Below, piece after piece: positions 14,509 to 26,529 of a DNA stretch of 64,000 bases. The notes under the pieces were generated by a model. The model saw nothing but the letters and a program-made list of their open reading frames with translations, ran no database searches and was not told the DNA's origin. Source of the DNA: Scytalidium lignicola (lineage: Eukaryota > Ascomycota > Leotiomycetes); contig NCSJ02000066.1 in the NCBI GenBank assembly GCA_002812745.2, positions 96,644-160,643 of the forward strand, read 5' to 3'. The stretch's first letter is position 1. Each line of letters begins with the position of its first letter. Made by a program: the position numbers and the translations under genes.

Positions 14509-15102
14509 GGTATCATAGTTCGAGGCTGGATGTGTGGCTAGTACTTACGTACATCTATATTTAGTTTCCAAGCGACCGTTGAGCCAAAATACTTCGGTTA
14601 TACGAGTTACGAAAGTACGTAAGTACACTGTATGAAAGTTACCATTCGGCGCACAGCCTCATAGTCTCGCCTCGCCTCCTTGCCCCGGATTTCTTGGTTG
14701 TCAAATCAGAATCAATACTAAAAGAGTACTGCATTACTCCATATGACTGGTATAGACTCGCTCCAAGTCTGTGGACAAAGTGCTATGATTGTATAGAGTC
14801 TGGAAATCTCGATGATCTTAAGCTTTGAAACTCTCACGTGATAAGGGTTGGTCTGATTGGGAACGTGAATTCTAAGTCAACCAATATAACGGTCTAGATT
14901 CTAGAAGTTCTAGATCCCGGAAGATAGCAGTCTCGCCTTCTAGCATCGACATCACAACCTCTATCTGGTATCATATCCATATGCAAGTTCCTTGCAGGAC
15001 AAAGCGTTAGCAAACACAAACTCGAAACAAACAGACAAAACCAATGAAAACATGCGTCTCATCTGACGATGACTAAACTCCTCAGACAGATCCAGCCCTC
15101 CT

Positions 15103-17267
15103 CTACTCATACGAGTGCAGTGCATGGCAGTACTCCACAGCCGCAACTCCAATCTCACCGCTCTTGAACCCATATTTCCCGCCATCCCTTTCCTCATCAT
15201 ATTCTTCAACGTGGTCATCACCAAAAGCCATGCTCTCATCGACCTCGTCCCCGACCTCCATCCAGACCTCACTAGTAGCGTCGATGGGACTGATCTTGCA
15301 CAACAGCCAGTACACTCCCGAGGCCACGATGAACCCACAGAAGAAGTTAAGGTTGTATATATACGTAGCTCCAATAGGCACATCCTTACCAACAGCGCCA
15401 ACGAACCCGACGATGTTGATCAGGATACCTGCAATGTACGCCATATAGCCACGCCAATGGATACCAGCGGTGTAGTAGTAAGGCGACACTTTGCGTGCTG
15501 AGTAGAGGTCCTTGACCCGCAGGTAACCCTTGCGTACGAAGTAGTAGTCGCTGATAATGACACCGGCGATTGAGGACAAAAAGACGGAATAAGCTGACAG
15601 GTAGGTAGTGAATTTGTTTGCTGTTGATAGCAAGTTCCAGGGGCACATCACCAGGCCTACAGTTGCACATACATAGCCTCCCCGACGAATGTTGATGTAC
15701 CGCGGAAGGAGAGCCGTCATGTCAGTCCCGGCTGAGACGCTGTTAGCTGCGATGTTAGTCCCCAGCTGGGCGAGGCCAAAGGCAAAGGCGATGAAGAAAA
15801 CGCCGGCACGGTTGCGTGAGGTTCCTTCGTCTAGGAATGATTGCAGGAGGTCCAGGGGGTTCCAGATTGGGTCGCCATGGAAGATGACTGTTGAAGAGGA
15901 GGAGACGATGACTCCGATGAAGGAAGTGATAGCGAATCCACAGGGGATAGTTATCAATTGGGACCAGAGAGTATCACGAGGCTTCCGAGCAAATCGAGCA
16001 AAATCGGGGTCATTCTATGAAAATATGGTTAGGTCAGGATATCTGAAGGTAACCTTTTTTCTCTCTTTCTTTTCTACTTACCACAATGAGTGTTGCGAAG
16101 TTGGCTATTGCAGACATGATACCCAAGATTATTCCCCACGCCAATTGCGATCCATGAGACGTATTTGGCTGCTTCACAATCGGCCCAAGTCCCTTTGCGC
16201 GGACAACAGCCCAGATGAAGAAGGCAACGCCAGCGACAGGTACAATGTATGCCTTCACTGTGAACAGATGACGGATCTTGTGAACCGGAAACCAGATAGC
16301 CGGGAGCGACAACAACCAGAAGATGAGGAACGCAACAAAGTCAGTCGTAGTAGTCCCGGAATTTGGAATCCCATTGGGAACGTTCTTGTAAGAGGGCCAG
16401 ATCGCTAGTATCATCAATTTTATGCACGATCCACCGAGCCATGCCTGCACACCGAACCAGATACAAGCCATTGCCGCGCGGTTGAAAACGGGCCAGAGAG
16501 CGCCCCAGATACCAAAACTTGCTCGTGAGACTACCGGGAAGGAGATGTGGTATTTTGCTCCGATTCTTCCTGTTAAACAGACAAAGCAGGCTGCTATTGT
16601 ATATCCCAGCCAGACACAGATCCAAGATTGCCACCAGGAAAGACCACTAGGAGGTACAATCATTGAGGATGAGATCATCCATGTGTTCTAATCGAAGTAG
16701 TTAATTTGTTGCCCTCTCTAAGGATATGACCTGATTTATTTACTCACTATATTGAAGGAGTCGGCAATCCAAAAGCCCACAAAATTCCAGCTGTTCATTT
16801 TTTGTCAGTTCAGGAGTAGCATCAAAAGTGCATATGATCGACTTACGCCCCCCATTGTCGGCGAGCTGGTTCAACTGAGGAGAAGTCAGTACAGTTTCCA
16901 CTATATTTTGGTAACAATAAAGCTTACCAGGCTTCAGATCATGGTTGTATAGCATCAATTGAGCATTCGTCAGTCCCGGCTCGCTCTCCACCGCCAACTT
17001 GTCCACAAGTCTAGCAAATTTGGTAGCCTTGATTTTCTCCATTATGAAATCGAAAAAGTACGACTCGTCCGAGGAGTGATGAGCAACCAGCGAGGATGTA
17101 TCCAGGTCACTATTTCTATGATGGCTAACTCTTCTCCTTGGCGTTGACGGGCCAGATATCAATGGTTCCGTCTCGCCTTCCGAAGCGTGGAAGGGCTTAG
17201 AACCAAAGGGAGAGTGTACTCGAGATGAGCTGCTTGAAGATGGTTGCCCATCTTTGAAAGGGTTCAT
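15103..17267 (-). CDS. NCS1 permease, uracil/allantoin (Fur) type
   Basis: Plasma-membrane proton symporter of the nucleobase-cation-symport-1 family, most like fungal uracil permeases (Fur4/FurD). Five exons, 16928-17267, 16847-16874, 16748-16790, 16082-16687 and 15103-16014, give 642 residues. A long, Ser-rich cytosolic N-terminus leads to LKPVEPARRQWGAWNF and WIADSFNINTWM, the first NCS1 helix. SLSWWQSW-type (here GLSWWQSWICVWLGY), SFGIWGALWPVFNRAAMACIWFGVQAWLGG, NFATLIVNDPDFARFARKP and GTNIAANSVSAGTDM follow, all NCS1 hallmarks. About twelve hydrophobic spans and an acidic cytosolic C-tail. Two internal exons are 28 and 43 nt. GATA-type motifs lie 0.3-0.8 kb upstream. The substrate (uracil, allantoin or uridine) cannot be fixed by eye. 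Confidence 0.9.
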
Positions 17268-17558
17268 CTTAGAGTCTTATATAGAGCAGAACCAAGGATC
17301 GAGAACGTCACTGAACAGGGAACTAGCTTCGTCTCCGGAAAATCGATACCGGATTCAACGAAAATGATTATGTTGTACAGGATATTGATCGACGTGCTAG
17401 GGGATCAGAAACTTCCTGTGCATAATCCATCCACCTAACTTTAATGAGGCAGGACAGATATTAAACCCCCCCTAGGTTGAAAGACAAACAGGAGAAACAC
17501 CGAATAAGTTCCAGTCACAACTTGTTGTGCTCTGAACCTATTACGGTAACTGGATCCT

Positions 17559-18028
17559 GATAAGAGAAGAACGAAATGTGGGATATGTCAAGGGTAAGGA
17601 AATCGAGAGAGAAAAATTCTGCATAATTACAGATTCTGGTACGCTGTTGAACCCACGAGAATATACACTTACGTCGTATCAATTTTCAGCTGATGTCGTG
17701 GAAAATTAGGGGCGGGCGCATGATGGGGCGGTCCGGCGTTGATCTTTATCGCGATAACGATAAGGCTGATGTTTTCATCACTCGATCTGATCGAGTCAAG
17801 CGAGAAATTCGCCACGAGGGGGGTTTTGGGTTTTTGCGGGGTGATAAGGTTGCAGCAGGAAGAAGAAAAAAGGCATCTCCTTGGAGCCTTTGCTGTTTGC
17901 TTGGATTTTTTGGATGCCTGCATCACGAAAGAAAAATTTTGTTGTTGCTTCGGTCATTCCGATCGGTTCTTTCTGTGCATATGATCTATAAAAAATTCAC
18001 TCCTGTGAAATTTTCAAGTCGTGATAAG
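17559..18028. promoter_or_regulatory. GATA-motif cluster upstream of NCS1 permease
   Basis: GATAAG at 17559-17564, 17759-17764, 17843-17848 and 18023-18028, GATAAC at 17753-17758, and a reverse GATAAA at 17745-17750. HGATAR sites of this kind bind AreA/NIT2 nitrogen regulators in fungi. Their use here is inferred. Confidence 0.5.
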
Positions 18029-20926
18029 GTTCTCGTGCCCATCAATATCGCCCTGCTGACTCCTGGAGTGCAAGGGCCATTCTTTATATCTAAGCCCCTA
18101 TCACAACTGCGAGACAGAACTGCTAGGACGTTATTTGTGTCCAACGACAGGGATAAATAAGGACAGTAAAAGCAATAAAAATAGTTAATGGAGTATACAG
18201 AACTGGATAATAAAATATAATCCAACGCTTAAGAAATTAAATGAAAATCAAACTTGGAAAGAGAATATTTAGAAAACTTGAAATAAAAATAAAAAGGAAT
18301 TGCTTGTTCTATCTTGTTAAGAAGGTAGCTTGTTGTGTAGGAAATACGGGTATGATACTTTTCTTTACTTTTCTCTCGCGGTATGCAGTTGTTTTCTGCC
18401 CTTATGAAAGGTATGAATAAGAGCCGGAATAGAAAAGTTATACTTTGAGGAAAGTAAACTAATTTGGAGCAAGTTAATCACTCTCTAGTTCGAAACTGAA
18501 CGGCTAGTTAACGACCGTGCCTGTATTATCTAGTTGAGGCTGTTGAGCTCAAATTTCACGAGAGAATTTTCAGAGATTGCTGTCATGCCGTTCTACACAT
18601 GATTACTATCGCCATAGATATCTGTTCTAATTACTAGTGGCCAATTTAGTAATCTATAAACACAAAGCAATACACAAAAGGCCTCATAGAATCTATGAAA
18701 TCAAGTCGAGATCAAATCTCATTTGCGATCTGTGCTCCCATATTCGGATTTGCTCAAACGTGTGCTTCTCTGGCTAGGCCGGCACATACAAACGAGGATC
18801 TGGGGAATCCTTGAATTAAAAAAGGCCAATCAAATGATAGTATTGACAAAGTCCATAGCATTGAAATATTGGTTTAACCCGGTACCTCCATCCGTCCATT
18901 CATTGGATGGGTTGAGTTCGAGGCGCATTGTAGGATAAATCTACAATGCCACTATACTCCGCAATTTATGCGAGACGAGCCTTCAATAGCCTAATGCAGC
19001 AGCAAAGCGTAGCTAGCAGGTGGTCCCACCAATCAACTGTTCGTCACCATTACATCGCACACTTCAATTAATATATCGACGACAGGGCCAGCTGACCTTT
19101 TCAAATTGTTAGGGATTTGATCGCTATGAACAGGAATCTGCCTGTTTTGCGGTCCGTTTGTCCGATATTTCTAGATTTGGATAACATAGACTTTTTCTAC
19201 TTGAGCGTTGATATGTTGATGTCGCAGAGTAAGTATCACGTTACCTCGGTGCAGCTTATTTTTGAATAAGTTTATTGTCAAAATATCTGGTTCCCTTCAT
19301 CTCCTTCCTTTTTCACCCCTGTTTTTATCTTGCACTGTTTCTAGTATATCCTTGTGCTCCGAGCATATAATTGAGGAAGTTATGAAGCTTTCTATCCTTA
19401 AGTAGTTTAACGAGGATGGCTCTGATCTACCCTTGACAGGCTATGACGTAGATTAATATGATTAAGAATAAGAATCTATGATCAGCTATCTTGAATCCCT
19501 CCAATTTAGATGCAAAATATAGGCTTACTCTTCCTAGTCCATATCTTATAGGAGGCCATGGTTCAAGTAAGATGACGGAGGCTTGAGGAGAACTCCTAAA
19601 AATGTAGCACTTTCATACCAGGAGAAGCAACATAAAGATTCTTGCTCTTCTGGTATTATGACAACAAGAAGATCAAAGATCACTGACCTTATGCACTGCA
19701 TATAAAATGGCCACCAAATCTCTAGAATCACCTATAAAGCCCGATGAGCTAATTCAATTTGCATTCTCGTAATTCCCATAATGGCCCCACAATCTTTGTC
19801 CTCTAACGCGGGGAGACGGGCCGTACCCTCACCAAACACAGAAACTTGTGCAAATGAACAAGGAGAAATAATGCACTCAGCAAAAGAAATGGCCCCAGTA
19901 AACGATTCTGGGGCATGGAGAACTACCGTGCCGGGACAAAGCCACAGTAGGGTAAGCGAGCGCTCAGGCTAAAGGTTGCAATGTCGTGTCTTGCTTGCTC
20001 CTCCACTTCCTCCCCTCAGGCCCTCCACACTCTGCATTATCGTCCGGTGATTAATGCAAGGGCAGCTGATAGAATCTCGCCGTATGTCCTGTGAACTCTG
20101 CTACATAGGCACTTCTTTGCCGTTCTTGCGGAACGAGCTTGGCTCTGATCACATACCGTCACTGTGAGCATAGCGCCTGCACAACCAGGCTCAAGAAGTT
20201 TATATGTTTCTGCCGGGCAATCCAATATAATAGGTAAACCGGTAGGATATCGAGCTTTACGGGCTGGGAATCTCCATTTTATTCTGGATTGGCGCCACCA
20301 TATCTCTTTCAGTTACTACATAGTGCTATTCCGGTATGGAGCGGAGCATTGGGAGAGTAGTGCTGCTCCCCGCAGTCCGATCATTCCACCATGTGGACTT
20401 GTCAATTCGTGGCCGATGCCAACCCTCAGATTGCCACATGACGGGGGTAAGACTCTACATCGGACCGCTGAACTAGAGCTGGTGGGGTTTTGCTTGGTCA
20501 AAATTGGGGTCGTGTTCTTTAACAGTCATCTCAACACCAGTCTCGGAGCGGGTTACCGAGCACTGATCAACCTCTGCAGTTGAGGTGGCTGGCTTGGTAT
20601 ATATCTCTATAGGTTTTAGCAACCTCCTAGCCATATGCAGGATTCTTCAGCCTGACCACATTGCATATTATTTTAATTTATTCAAGCAGCTACCGTCGTC
20701 TATGTTCGTTTCCGGCATCCTGTTGAGTAATGGATTGGCCAGTTGTCTGGTGGTAGTTCCTGCCAAGCCATCAAGAGCAGGCGTTCGGCAGACGGGATTT
20801 CAGTATCTTCCCCATAACCCCTGCACAGGCTATTAGGGGAGAACTGGCAAGCCGGCTACGTTTCTCCGTGGTGGTACCTGAGAAAGGTAAAATAAAAAAT
20901 GTTCCTAAAAATATTTACCATTTTCT

Positions 20927-20932
20927 TATAAA
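20927..20932 (+). promoter_or_regulatory. TATA-like element of GH6 cellulase
   Basis: TATAAA 80 bp upstream of the GH6 ATG, followed by a pyrimidine-rich stretch, a typical core promoter arrangement for a strongly induced fungal gene. Confidence 0.5.
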
Positions 20933-21011
20933 GGCTGTCATTGCATCCTCCCCTTCTCTTTACATCAGTCACACTCCCTTCCTTGGTCTATACTGCATTG
21001 TCTTTCACACA

Positions 21012-22572
21012 ATGGCTATGAAGAAACTTCTCATCGCGGCTCTAGCCGCAGCACCTAGTGCTTTTGCTCAATCTGGTCCATGGGGGCAATGTAAGTAAAG
21101 AGAGCAGTATGAGCCTCAAGAATGCTGTTAACAACTCCATCATCAGGCGGTGGACAGGGATGGACTGGTCCAACCACCTGTACAGCAGGCTGGACTTGTG
21201 TATACAGCAATCCTTGGTATTCGCAGTGTCTTCAAGGTACAACAACGACCTTAACTACAACGACTCACACAACCACAACTTCTCGCTCAACCTCTATTCC
21301 TACTACAACTGGTCGTCCTACAACTACAACCGGTTCGGGTACTACAACCACTTCCGCTCCAGGCGGGACTTCTACAGTCGTGGCCTCTGGAAATCCATTC
21401 TCTGGCGTTGCCTTATATGCTAACCCATATTACGCCTCGGAGATTTCTACCTCTGCGATCCCATCCCTTACAGGAGCAATGGCTACTAAGGCTGCAGCGG
21501 CTGCAAAGGTCCCAACATTTGTCTGGCTGTAAGCTATCTAACAAAATGTGAAAGACAATAGGTTCTAACTAGTCAATAGCGATACTGCCTCAAAAGTTCC
21601 ATTAATGGGCGAATTCCTTGGCAATATTCGTTCCTTGAACCAAGCTGGCGCTAGCCCTCCCGTTGCTGGCACTTTCGTCGTGTACGATTTGCCAGACCGT
21701 GACTGTTCAGCTCTTGCATCCAACGGAGAGTACACCATTGCAAACAATGGTGTTGCTAACTACAAAGCCTATATCGACTCAATCAGGTCTCTCCTTGTTA
21801 CATACTCCGATGTGAAGGTTATCTTGGTTATTGAGCCTGATTCCCTGGCAAACTTAGTTACCAACTTGAGCGTTCCCAAGTGCGCCAATGCTCAGACTGC
21901 CTATATCGAGTGTGTGACATATGCTATCCAGCAACTCAACCTCCCTAACGTTTCTATGTATCTCGATGCTGGTCACGCAGGATGGTTAGGTTGGTCCGCA
22001 AACATTGGCCCGGCAGCCCAACTTTTCGGAAGCTTGTACAAAAATGCAAATTCCCCAGCCGCTGTTCGTGGTCTCGCTACCAACGTTGCCAATTACAATG
22101 CATGGAGCATTGCTACATGTCCATCTTACACTCAGGGTGATTCCAACTGCGATGAGCAAAGATATGTCAACGCATTGGCTCCTCTCCTCACCCAGCAAGG
22201 CTTCCCAGCTCACTTCATCACCGATACCTGTAAGTTGTCGTCTCATCCTTTTCCACCTGAACATTACTAACTAATTAATGCCTAGCCCGAAACGGTGTCC
22301 AGCCAACACAACAAAACCAATGGGGAGACTGGTGCAACGTCAAAGGCACAGGATTCGGTCTCCGACCAAGCACCAATACTGGCAACGCGCTTGAGGATGC
22401 CTTTGTCTGGGTCAAGCCGGGTGGCGAGTGCGATGGTACCTCCGACCAAACCTCTCCTAGATACGATGCCCACTGTGGTCTCTCCGATGCTCTCCAGCCT
22501 GCTCCTGAGGCTGGAACCTGGTTTCAGGCTTACTTTGTGCAACTCCTCACCAATGCTAATCCAACGTTCTAA
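21012..22572 (+). CDS. GH6 cellobiohydrolase II with CBM1
   Basis: Secreted inverting exoglucanase that releases cellobiose from the non-reducing ends of cellulose. Exons 21012-21090, 21147-21528, 21580-22229 and 22286-22572 give 465 residues. Signal peptide ([18 protein letters not shown]), then an N-terminal CBM1 ([15 protein letters not shown], ending YSQCL), a Thr/Ser/Pro-rich linker and the GH6 barrel from about residue 105. Catalytic aspartates are visible in [10 protein letters not shown] and [35 protein letters not shown] and [14 protein letters not shown] are GH6 signatures. Organisation matches Trichoderma Cel6A. Next downstream on the same strand is a GH5 cellulase with its own CBM1. 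Confidence 0.96.
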
Positions 22573-24049
22573 GCGAGGAGTATAGCAGTTACGTCGAGGC
22601 TTGATAGATTATAAGTGAATATTAGGTGGATGTATCTCAGGACAGTTTTGTTATGCATCTTTTGTTGGTCCCAGATTAAAAAAANTTCAGCCTTTGTATA
22701 TAGCCTTCCTTAGTATATATTACGATTTTATCTGCTACTGAACTTCTACACAGTAAAACATATTATTGTCTGTCATTATTTCATCACGGAAGCAGTAAGA
22801 GGTTTATATGCTTTCTCTTCGAATCGAGAGCCCTTGTCTTTCAGTTGAGATCCAGAATTTCAAAACAAAGTCTATACCTCAATCTTATGCTCTGGAATAT
22901 TGACAGTATGGGAGAAAGCTCATTGTATTAGACACCCACAAACACCATAACCTCGGCTCCATAGGCAGAGAAATAATTGGCAGACAGTTTAGTATTGGAA
23001 TTCAGGGCCGACAGCCTCTTGTCCATCCTTATTCGCTGTATCATTGCTGTGGTATATCCAATTGTACCATATGACAAAGCTCTGCCTTGAAGTGGAATAG
23101 AGCAAAATATTGGCAGAGGTCTAACCGGCAAAATTAATCAAAAAGTGGTTGTGGTGTTGTGGCCGTCAATGCCGGGGGTATCGGAACCTGTGGCATCCAA
23201 AACCGCCCTGTGTCTAATCTATCATGCCCAATCCACACTTCGAACCCCTGTCTACCCCACATGAGCTTAATTAACCACCCGTAGCCCGGATTAACTCCCC
23301 TGTCCTAGCTTCGACCGCGTTCAACGTCCCTCGGTCCAGGGCTTGGACTGCCGAATTGGTTTGCTCAACCTAATGCAGTTCGCGACAGCTCTCGAATGAC
23401 TGTCTGTGATATGGATACACGCCACTCTATCTTATCTGCCGTAGGGATGTTCATTCTGCCCCGCTTTATGCTTTGTGAAATGTTGGCCCTCGGCTCTTTA
23501 AAGATTGCAATGCCACTCAGATTCATCACACGCTAACCCGGTGACTCCCCGACTTCCTGACCAGCATGAATCACGACTCGATCCTGGCCTTGGGGAGTAG
23601 TATTCCATCAAATACGCTCTCTGTTCGATAACATGTGTTGTTTCTTTGTCCAAGTCTCTCCTCGGCTTGGCTTATGTCACAAGATTCTTTGTCAGCTGTT
23701 CCGAGTAGACTCCCCTGTTGCATTGACCAATCTTTATGCCCTGGCTGGGAATATCTTCACGGTCCATTCGGTCCGTCGCTTGATGTCAGCGGCGCGATTC
23801 TCCTGGGATGCCTTGCCTAAGGCACACGGCTGCGCTGCAAGGGGCACAGGAGGTAAAATGCTTGATTGTTTTATCTATATCATATTATCATATTATCATA
23901 CCTTTTCTTCTTATTCCTCCTTGCGAGGGGCCAATTAAGTATTTAAGTCTTTCCTTCCTTCATTCCTTCTGTTCCCTCCTGTATAGTATTTTTATTCAAT
24001 TCTCGTGTTTAGATTATTCTTTAAGGATACTATCTTCTTCTCTCCTACA
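22573..24049. other. Intergenic between the two cellulases
   Basis: GH6 3' flank (N at 22685 after an A run) and GH5 promoter. Ends in pyrimidine-rich sequence just before the GH5 ATG. No additional gene supported. Confidence 0.45.
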
Positions 24050-25621
24050 ATGAAGCTCTCTACAACTTCTGGTGTCTTGCTTGCTGGCACTGCCGCAGCT
24101 CAGTCTGGAGCTTGGGGACAGTGTGGTGGACAGGGCTGGACAGGTGCTACGACTTGTATTTCTGGGTATACTTGCACGTATAGCAACCCATATTACTCGC
24201 AATGTCTCCCGGGTGCAGGTCCATCAAGCACAACGACAAGTATTGCAATCGAAGCATTGGATTTTATGTCCCACTAACCTATAGTAGGGGCCTCTACACC
24301 TACTTTTGTCACTTCCACGACTTCATCCTCTACAAACCCAACAGGATCAGTTCAATATGGTAAGAACCATGCTATTGAGAATATAGACGGGGTTTAACAT
24401 ACATTAGCTGGCGTTAACATTGCTGGATTTGACTTTGGGTGTGGAACTGATGGAACTTGCGATACCACCCAAGCTTATCCACCGCTCTCCTCCCTAGGAG
24501 GACCAGATGGGTAAGTCTCCCTCGATACTAATTAGCCGTATTAAACTAAAGTCTTTCATCACAGCATTGGACAAATGCAGCATTTCGTTACAGACGACAA
24601 CCTCAATGTCTTCAGACTCCCAGTGGGCTGGCAGTATCTCGTGAATAATCAACTTGGCGGTAATTTAGACCAAGGAAATTTGGCGAATTACGATCAGCTA
24701 GTTCAGGGTTGTCTAGCAACAGGAGCACACTGCCTCATCGATATTCACAACTACGCCCGCTGGAATGGACAGGTCATAGGACAGGGAGGACCAACAAATG
24801 AGTATGCCTCTCATTCACTTATCTCTCTTCACATGGATTAAGAAAGAAATGTACTGACTCTACCGCTCTCCCGAACAGTCAATTTGCAAGCCTCTGGTCC
24901 CAAATTGCTGAGAAATATGCCAACAACTCCAACATTATTTTTGGTGTGATGAACGAGCCCCACGACCTGACAGTCAGCACTTGGGCTACCTCTGTTCAAG
25001 CCGCCGTAACTGCAATCCGTCAAGCAGGCGCCACCACACAAATGATCCTCCTCCCCGGAACCGATTACACTTCCGCTGCAAACTTCATTAGCAACGGTTC
25101 GGGAGCTGCATTGCTTGGCGTGAAGAACCCGGATGGCACAACCACTGGATTGATCTTTGATGTCCATAAATACCTCGACAGTGATAACTCGGGTACGAGC
25201 ACGGAATGTGTTACAAACAACATCGATAGTGCCTTCCAGCCCCTGGCTACCTGGTTGAGACAGAATGGCAGGCAAGCATTTAACACGGAGACAGGTGGTG
25301 GAAATACCGCTTCTTGTGAGACCTATCTTTGCCAGCAGATTCAGTTTGTCAAGTAAGTGGACTATTTATTTATTTATATCTATTTCGAGGAAGCAATTGA
25401 GATGCTGATATTATAACCACAGCGATAACTCGGACGTCTACCTAGGATACATTGGTTGGTCTGCTGGATCTTTCGATCAGACCTATGGTACGTATTCTTT
25501 CTATCTCTCTTATGCTCTCTTGCTGACTTTCTATTTCTCTTCAGCGCTTGTCGAAACCCCAACTGGAGGTAGCGGCAGCTGGCAAGATACTGCGTTGGTT
25601 CAGGCATGCATTGCACGCTAA
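24050..25621 (+). CDS. GH5 endo-beta-1,4-glucanase with CBM1
   Basis: Secreted retaining endoglucanase (Cel5A/EGII type, GH5 subfamily 5 by appearance). Seven exons, 24050-24239, 24285-24359, 24408-24510, 24565-24801, 24879-25352, 25423-25487 and 25545-25621, give 406 residues. Short signal peptide, CBM1 ([15 protein letters not shown], ending YSQCLPG), a short Thr/Ser linker, then the barrel starting [30 protein letters not shown], the acid/base Glu in [22 protein letters not shown], the nucleophile Glu in FNTETGGGN, and YIGWSAGSF follow. All six introns are short and phase-consistent. Expected to act together with the GH6 enzyme upstream on cellulose. Confidence 0.95.
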
Positions 25622-25819
25622 GATGATAGAAAGTAAAGGAGAAGCGCAACTGATGAGGAATCTTTAACATTTCTCTTTTGCTGTGGTCCATATACGAAAA
25701 CAGAAAGAAATATGCAGCTTCTGGCCATTATTTTTTGGATGTCTTCTCCCCCTTCTTTTTCTTTCAGCTGTAAATATTTGATGCCAAACACTGTATATAC
25801 AAACAAATACCTGAAATTT

Positions 25820-26529
25820 TCATCCTATATTACCATTAAGAGTATCTAGTTTGCTCCAGGTTTCGTTTTCTAGGGCCCTCTTTAGCTCCTTTCCATCAAT
25901 TATCCCTGCCATCTTGAACCCCATAGATCTCATTCTAGCAATCCAGAATTTCTCCCTGATCTCGTCCCCCGTCTTAGTGCCCCAGTCCCAGTAGAGCGAA
26001 TGTTGGAGAGCATGCACCACGGATATCCATAGAGGCGGATATCTATTCAATATAATTTTTCCAACCAAGCGCAGGTTCAACGACACTAATGTGCCCATGA
26101 CAAGTCGTAAGCTCCAAATCCTTGAAAGATGCTCCTGATTCTTCCGTATGAGGACAATGGCTATAATATAGCAAGCTATGGTGAAGATTGCAAGAGCGAT
26201 ATTTTCATGGGCTTGCGGTTTGTGTAGGAGTGAAGTTACATGAGAGCGTAAGTTACCGGAATATATCACGTGGGACAGAAACTGGACGTCCTCGAAGCGC
26301 TCATGAAAACAGTTCCAACAGCCAAAAAGCCCATTAAAGATCTCGTTTTGCGAATTTTCTGACGTTGGGATGTTCGTTCGATGAGCAGCCAAAGACTGCT
26401 GACTGCAAGACCTGCGAGCAAGAGGCCCGTTAAGATCTGGAGCTGTATTGCAACTTCGCGTAGAGGAAACATGAAGACTGTATTACATGGAATAAATACC
26501 AAAATAAACAAATACAGATATACGAGCAA
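25820..26529 (-). CDS. Uncharacterised multi-span membrane protein (frame uncertain)
   Basis: I do not recognise the family. A frame from 26529 begins with hydrophobic segments (ILTGLLLAGLAVSSLWLLIE, then LMGFLAVGTVFM) and stops near 26266. An overlapping frame, open from 26392 to 25820, carries further hydrophobic stretches (ALAIFTIACYIIAIVLI) and a basic C-terminus with ISVVHALQHSLYWDWGTKTG. Together they look like one polytopic protein of about 230-250 residues. The link would need either an unrecognised intron or a one-base shift around 26270-26390. The second frame alone, starting MAAHRTNIP, is the conservative model. Confidence 0.4.

Larger units (their letters stand above)
11783..15102. 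other. 3.3 kb gene-poor region with palindromes
   Basis: Lies between the glutamine synthetase start and the permease stop. It has no convincing gene apart from a weak small secreted candidate listed separately. The part from 11.9 to 14.1 kb is comparatively GC-rich and carries many TACAGTA/TACTGTA elements, including two perfect inverted repeats. It may be an extended promoter or a non-coding transcript, but neither can be shown here. Confidence 0.4.
17268..21011. other. 3.7 kb gene-free divergent upstream region
   Basis: Serves the NCS1 permease (minus) and the GH6 cellulase (plus). A 155-codon plus-strand frame at 17693-18160 has no recognisable features. I see no gene, transposon relic or tRNA. 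The left part contains clustered GATAA elements; the right part has a GGCTAAA element (19967-19973) and the GH6 core promoter. Confidence 0.45.

Noticed and set aside
17693..18160. 155-codon plus-strand frame upstream of the NCS1 permease
   Set aside because: No domain, no protein-like composition, and it runs through the GATA-site cluster; more likely promoter DNA.
18100..20900. Transposon or repeat-induced-mutation relic in the long AT-rich stretch
   Set aside because: No terminal repeats, no transposase or reverse transcriptase motifs, and no clear internal duplication seen.
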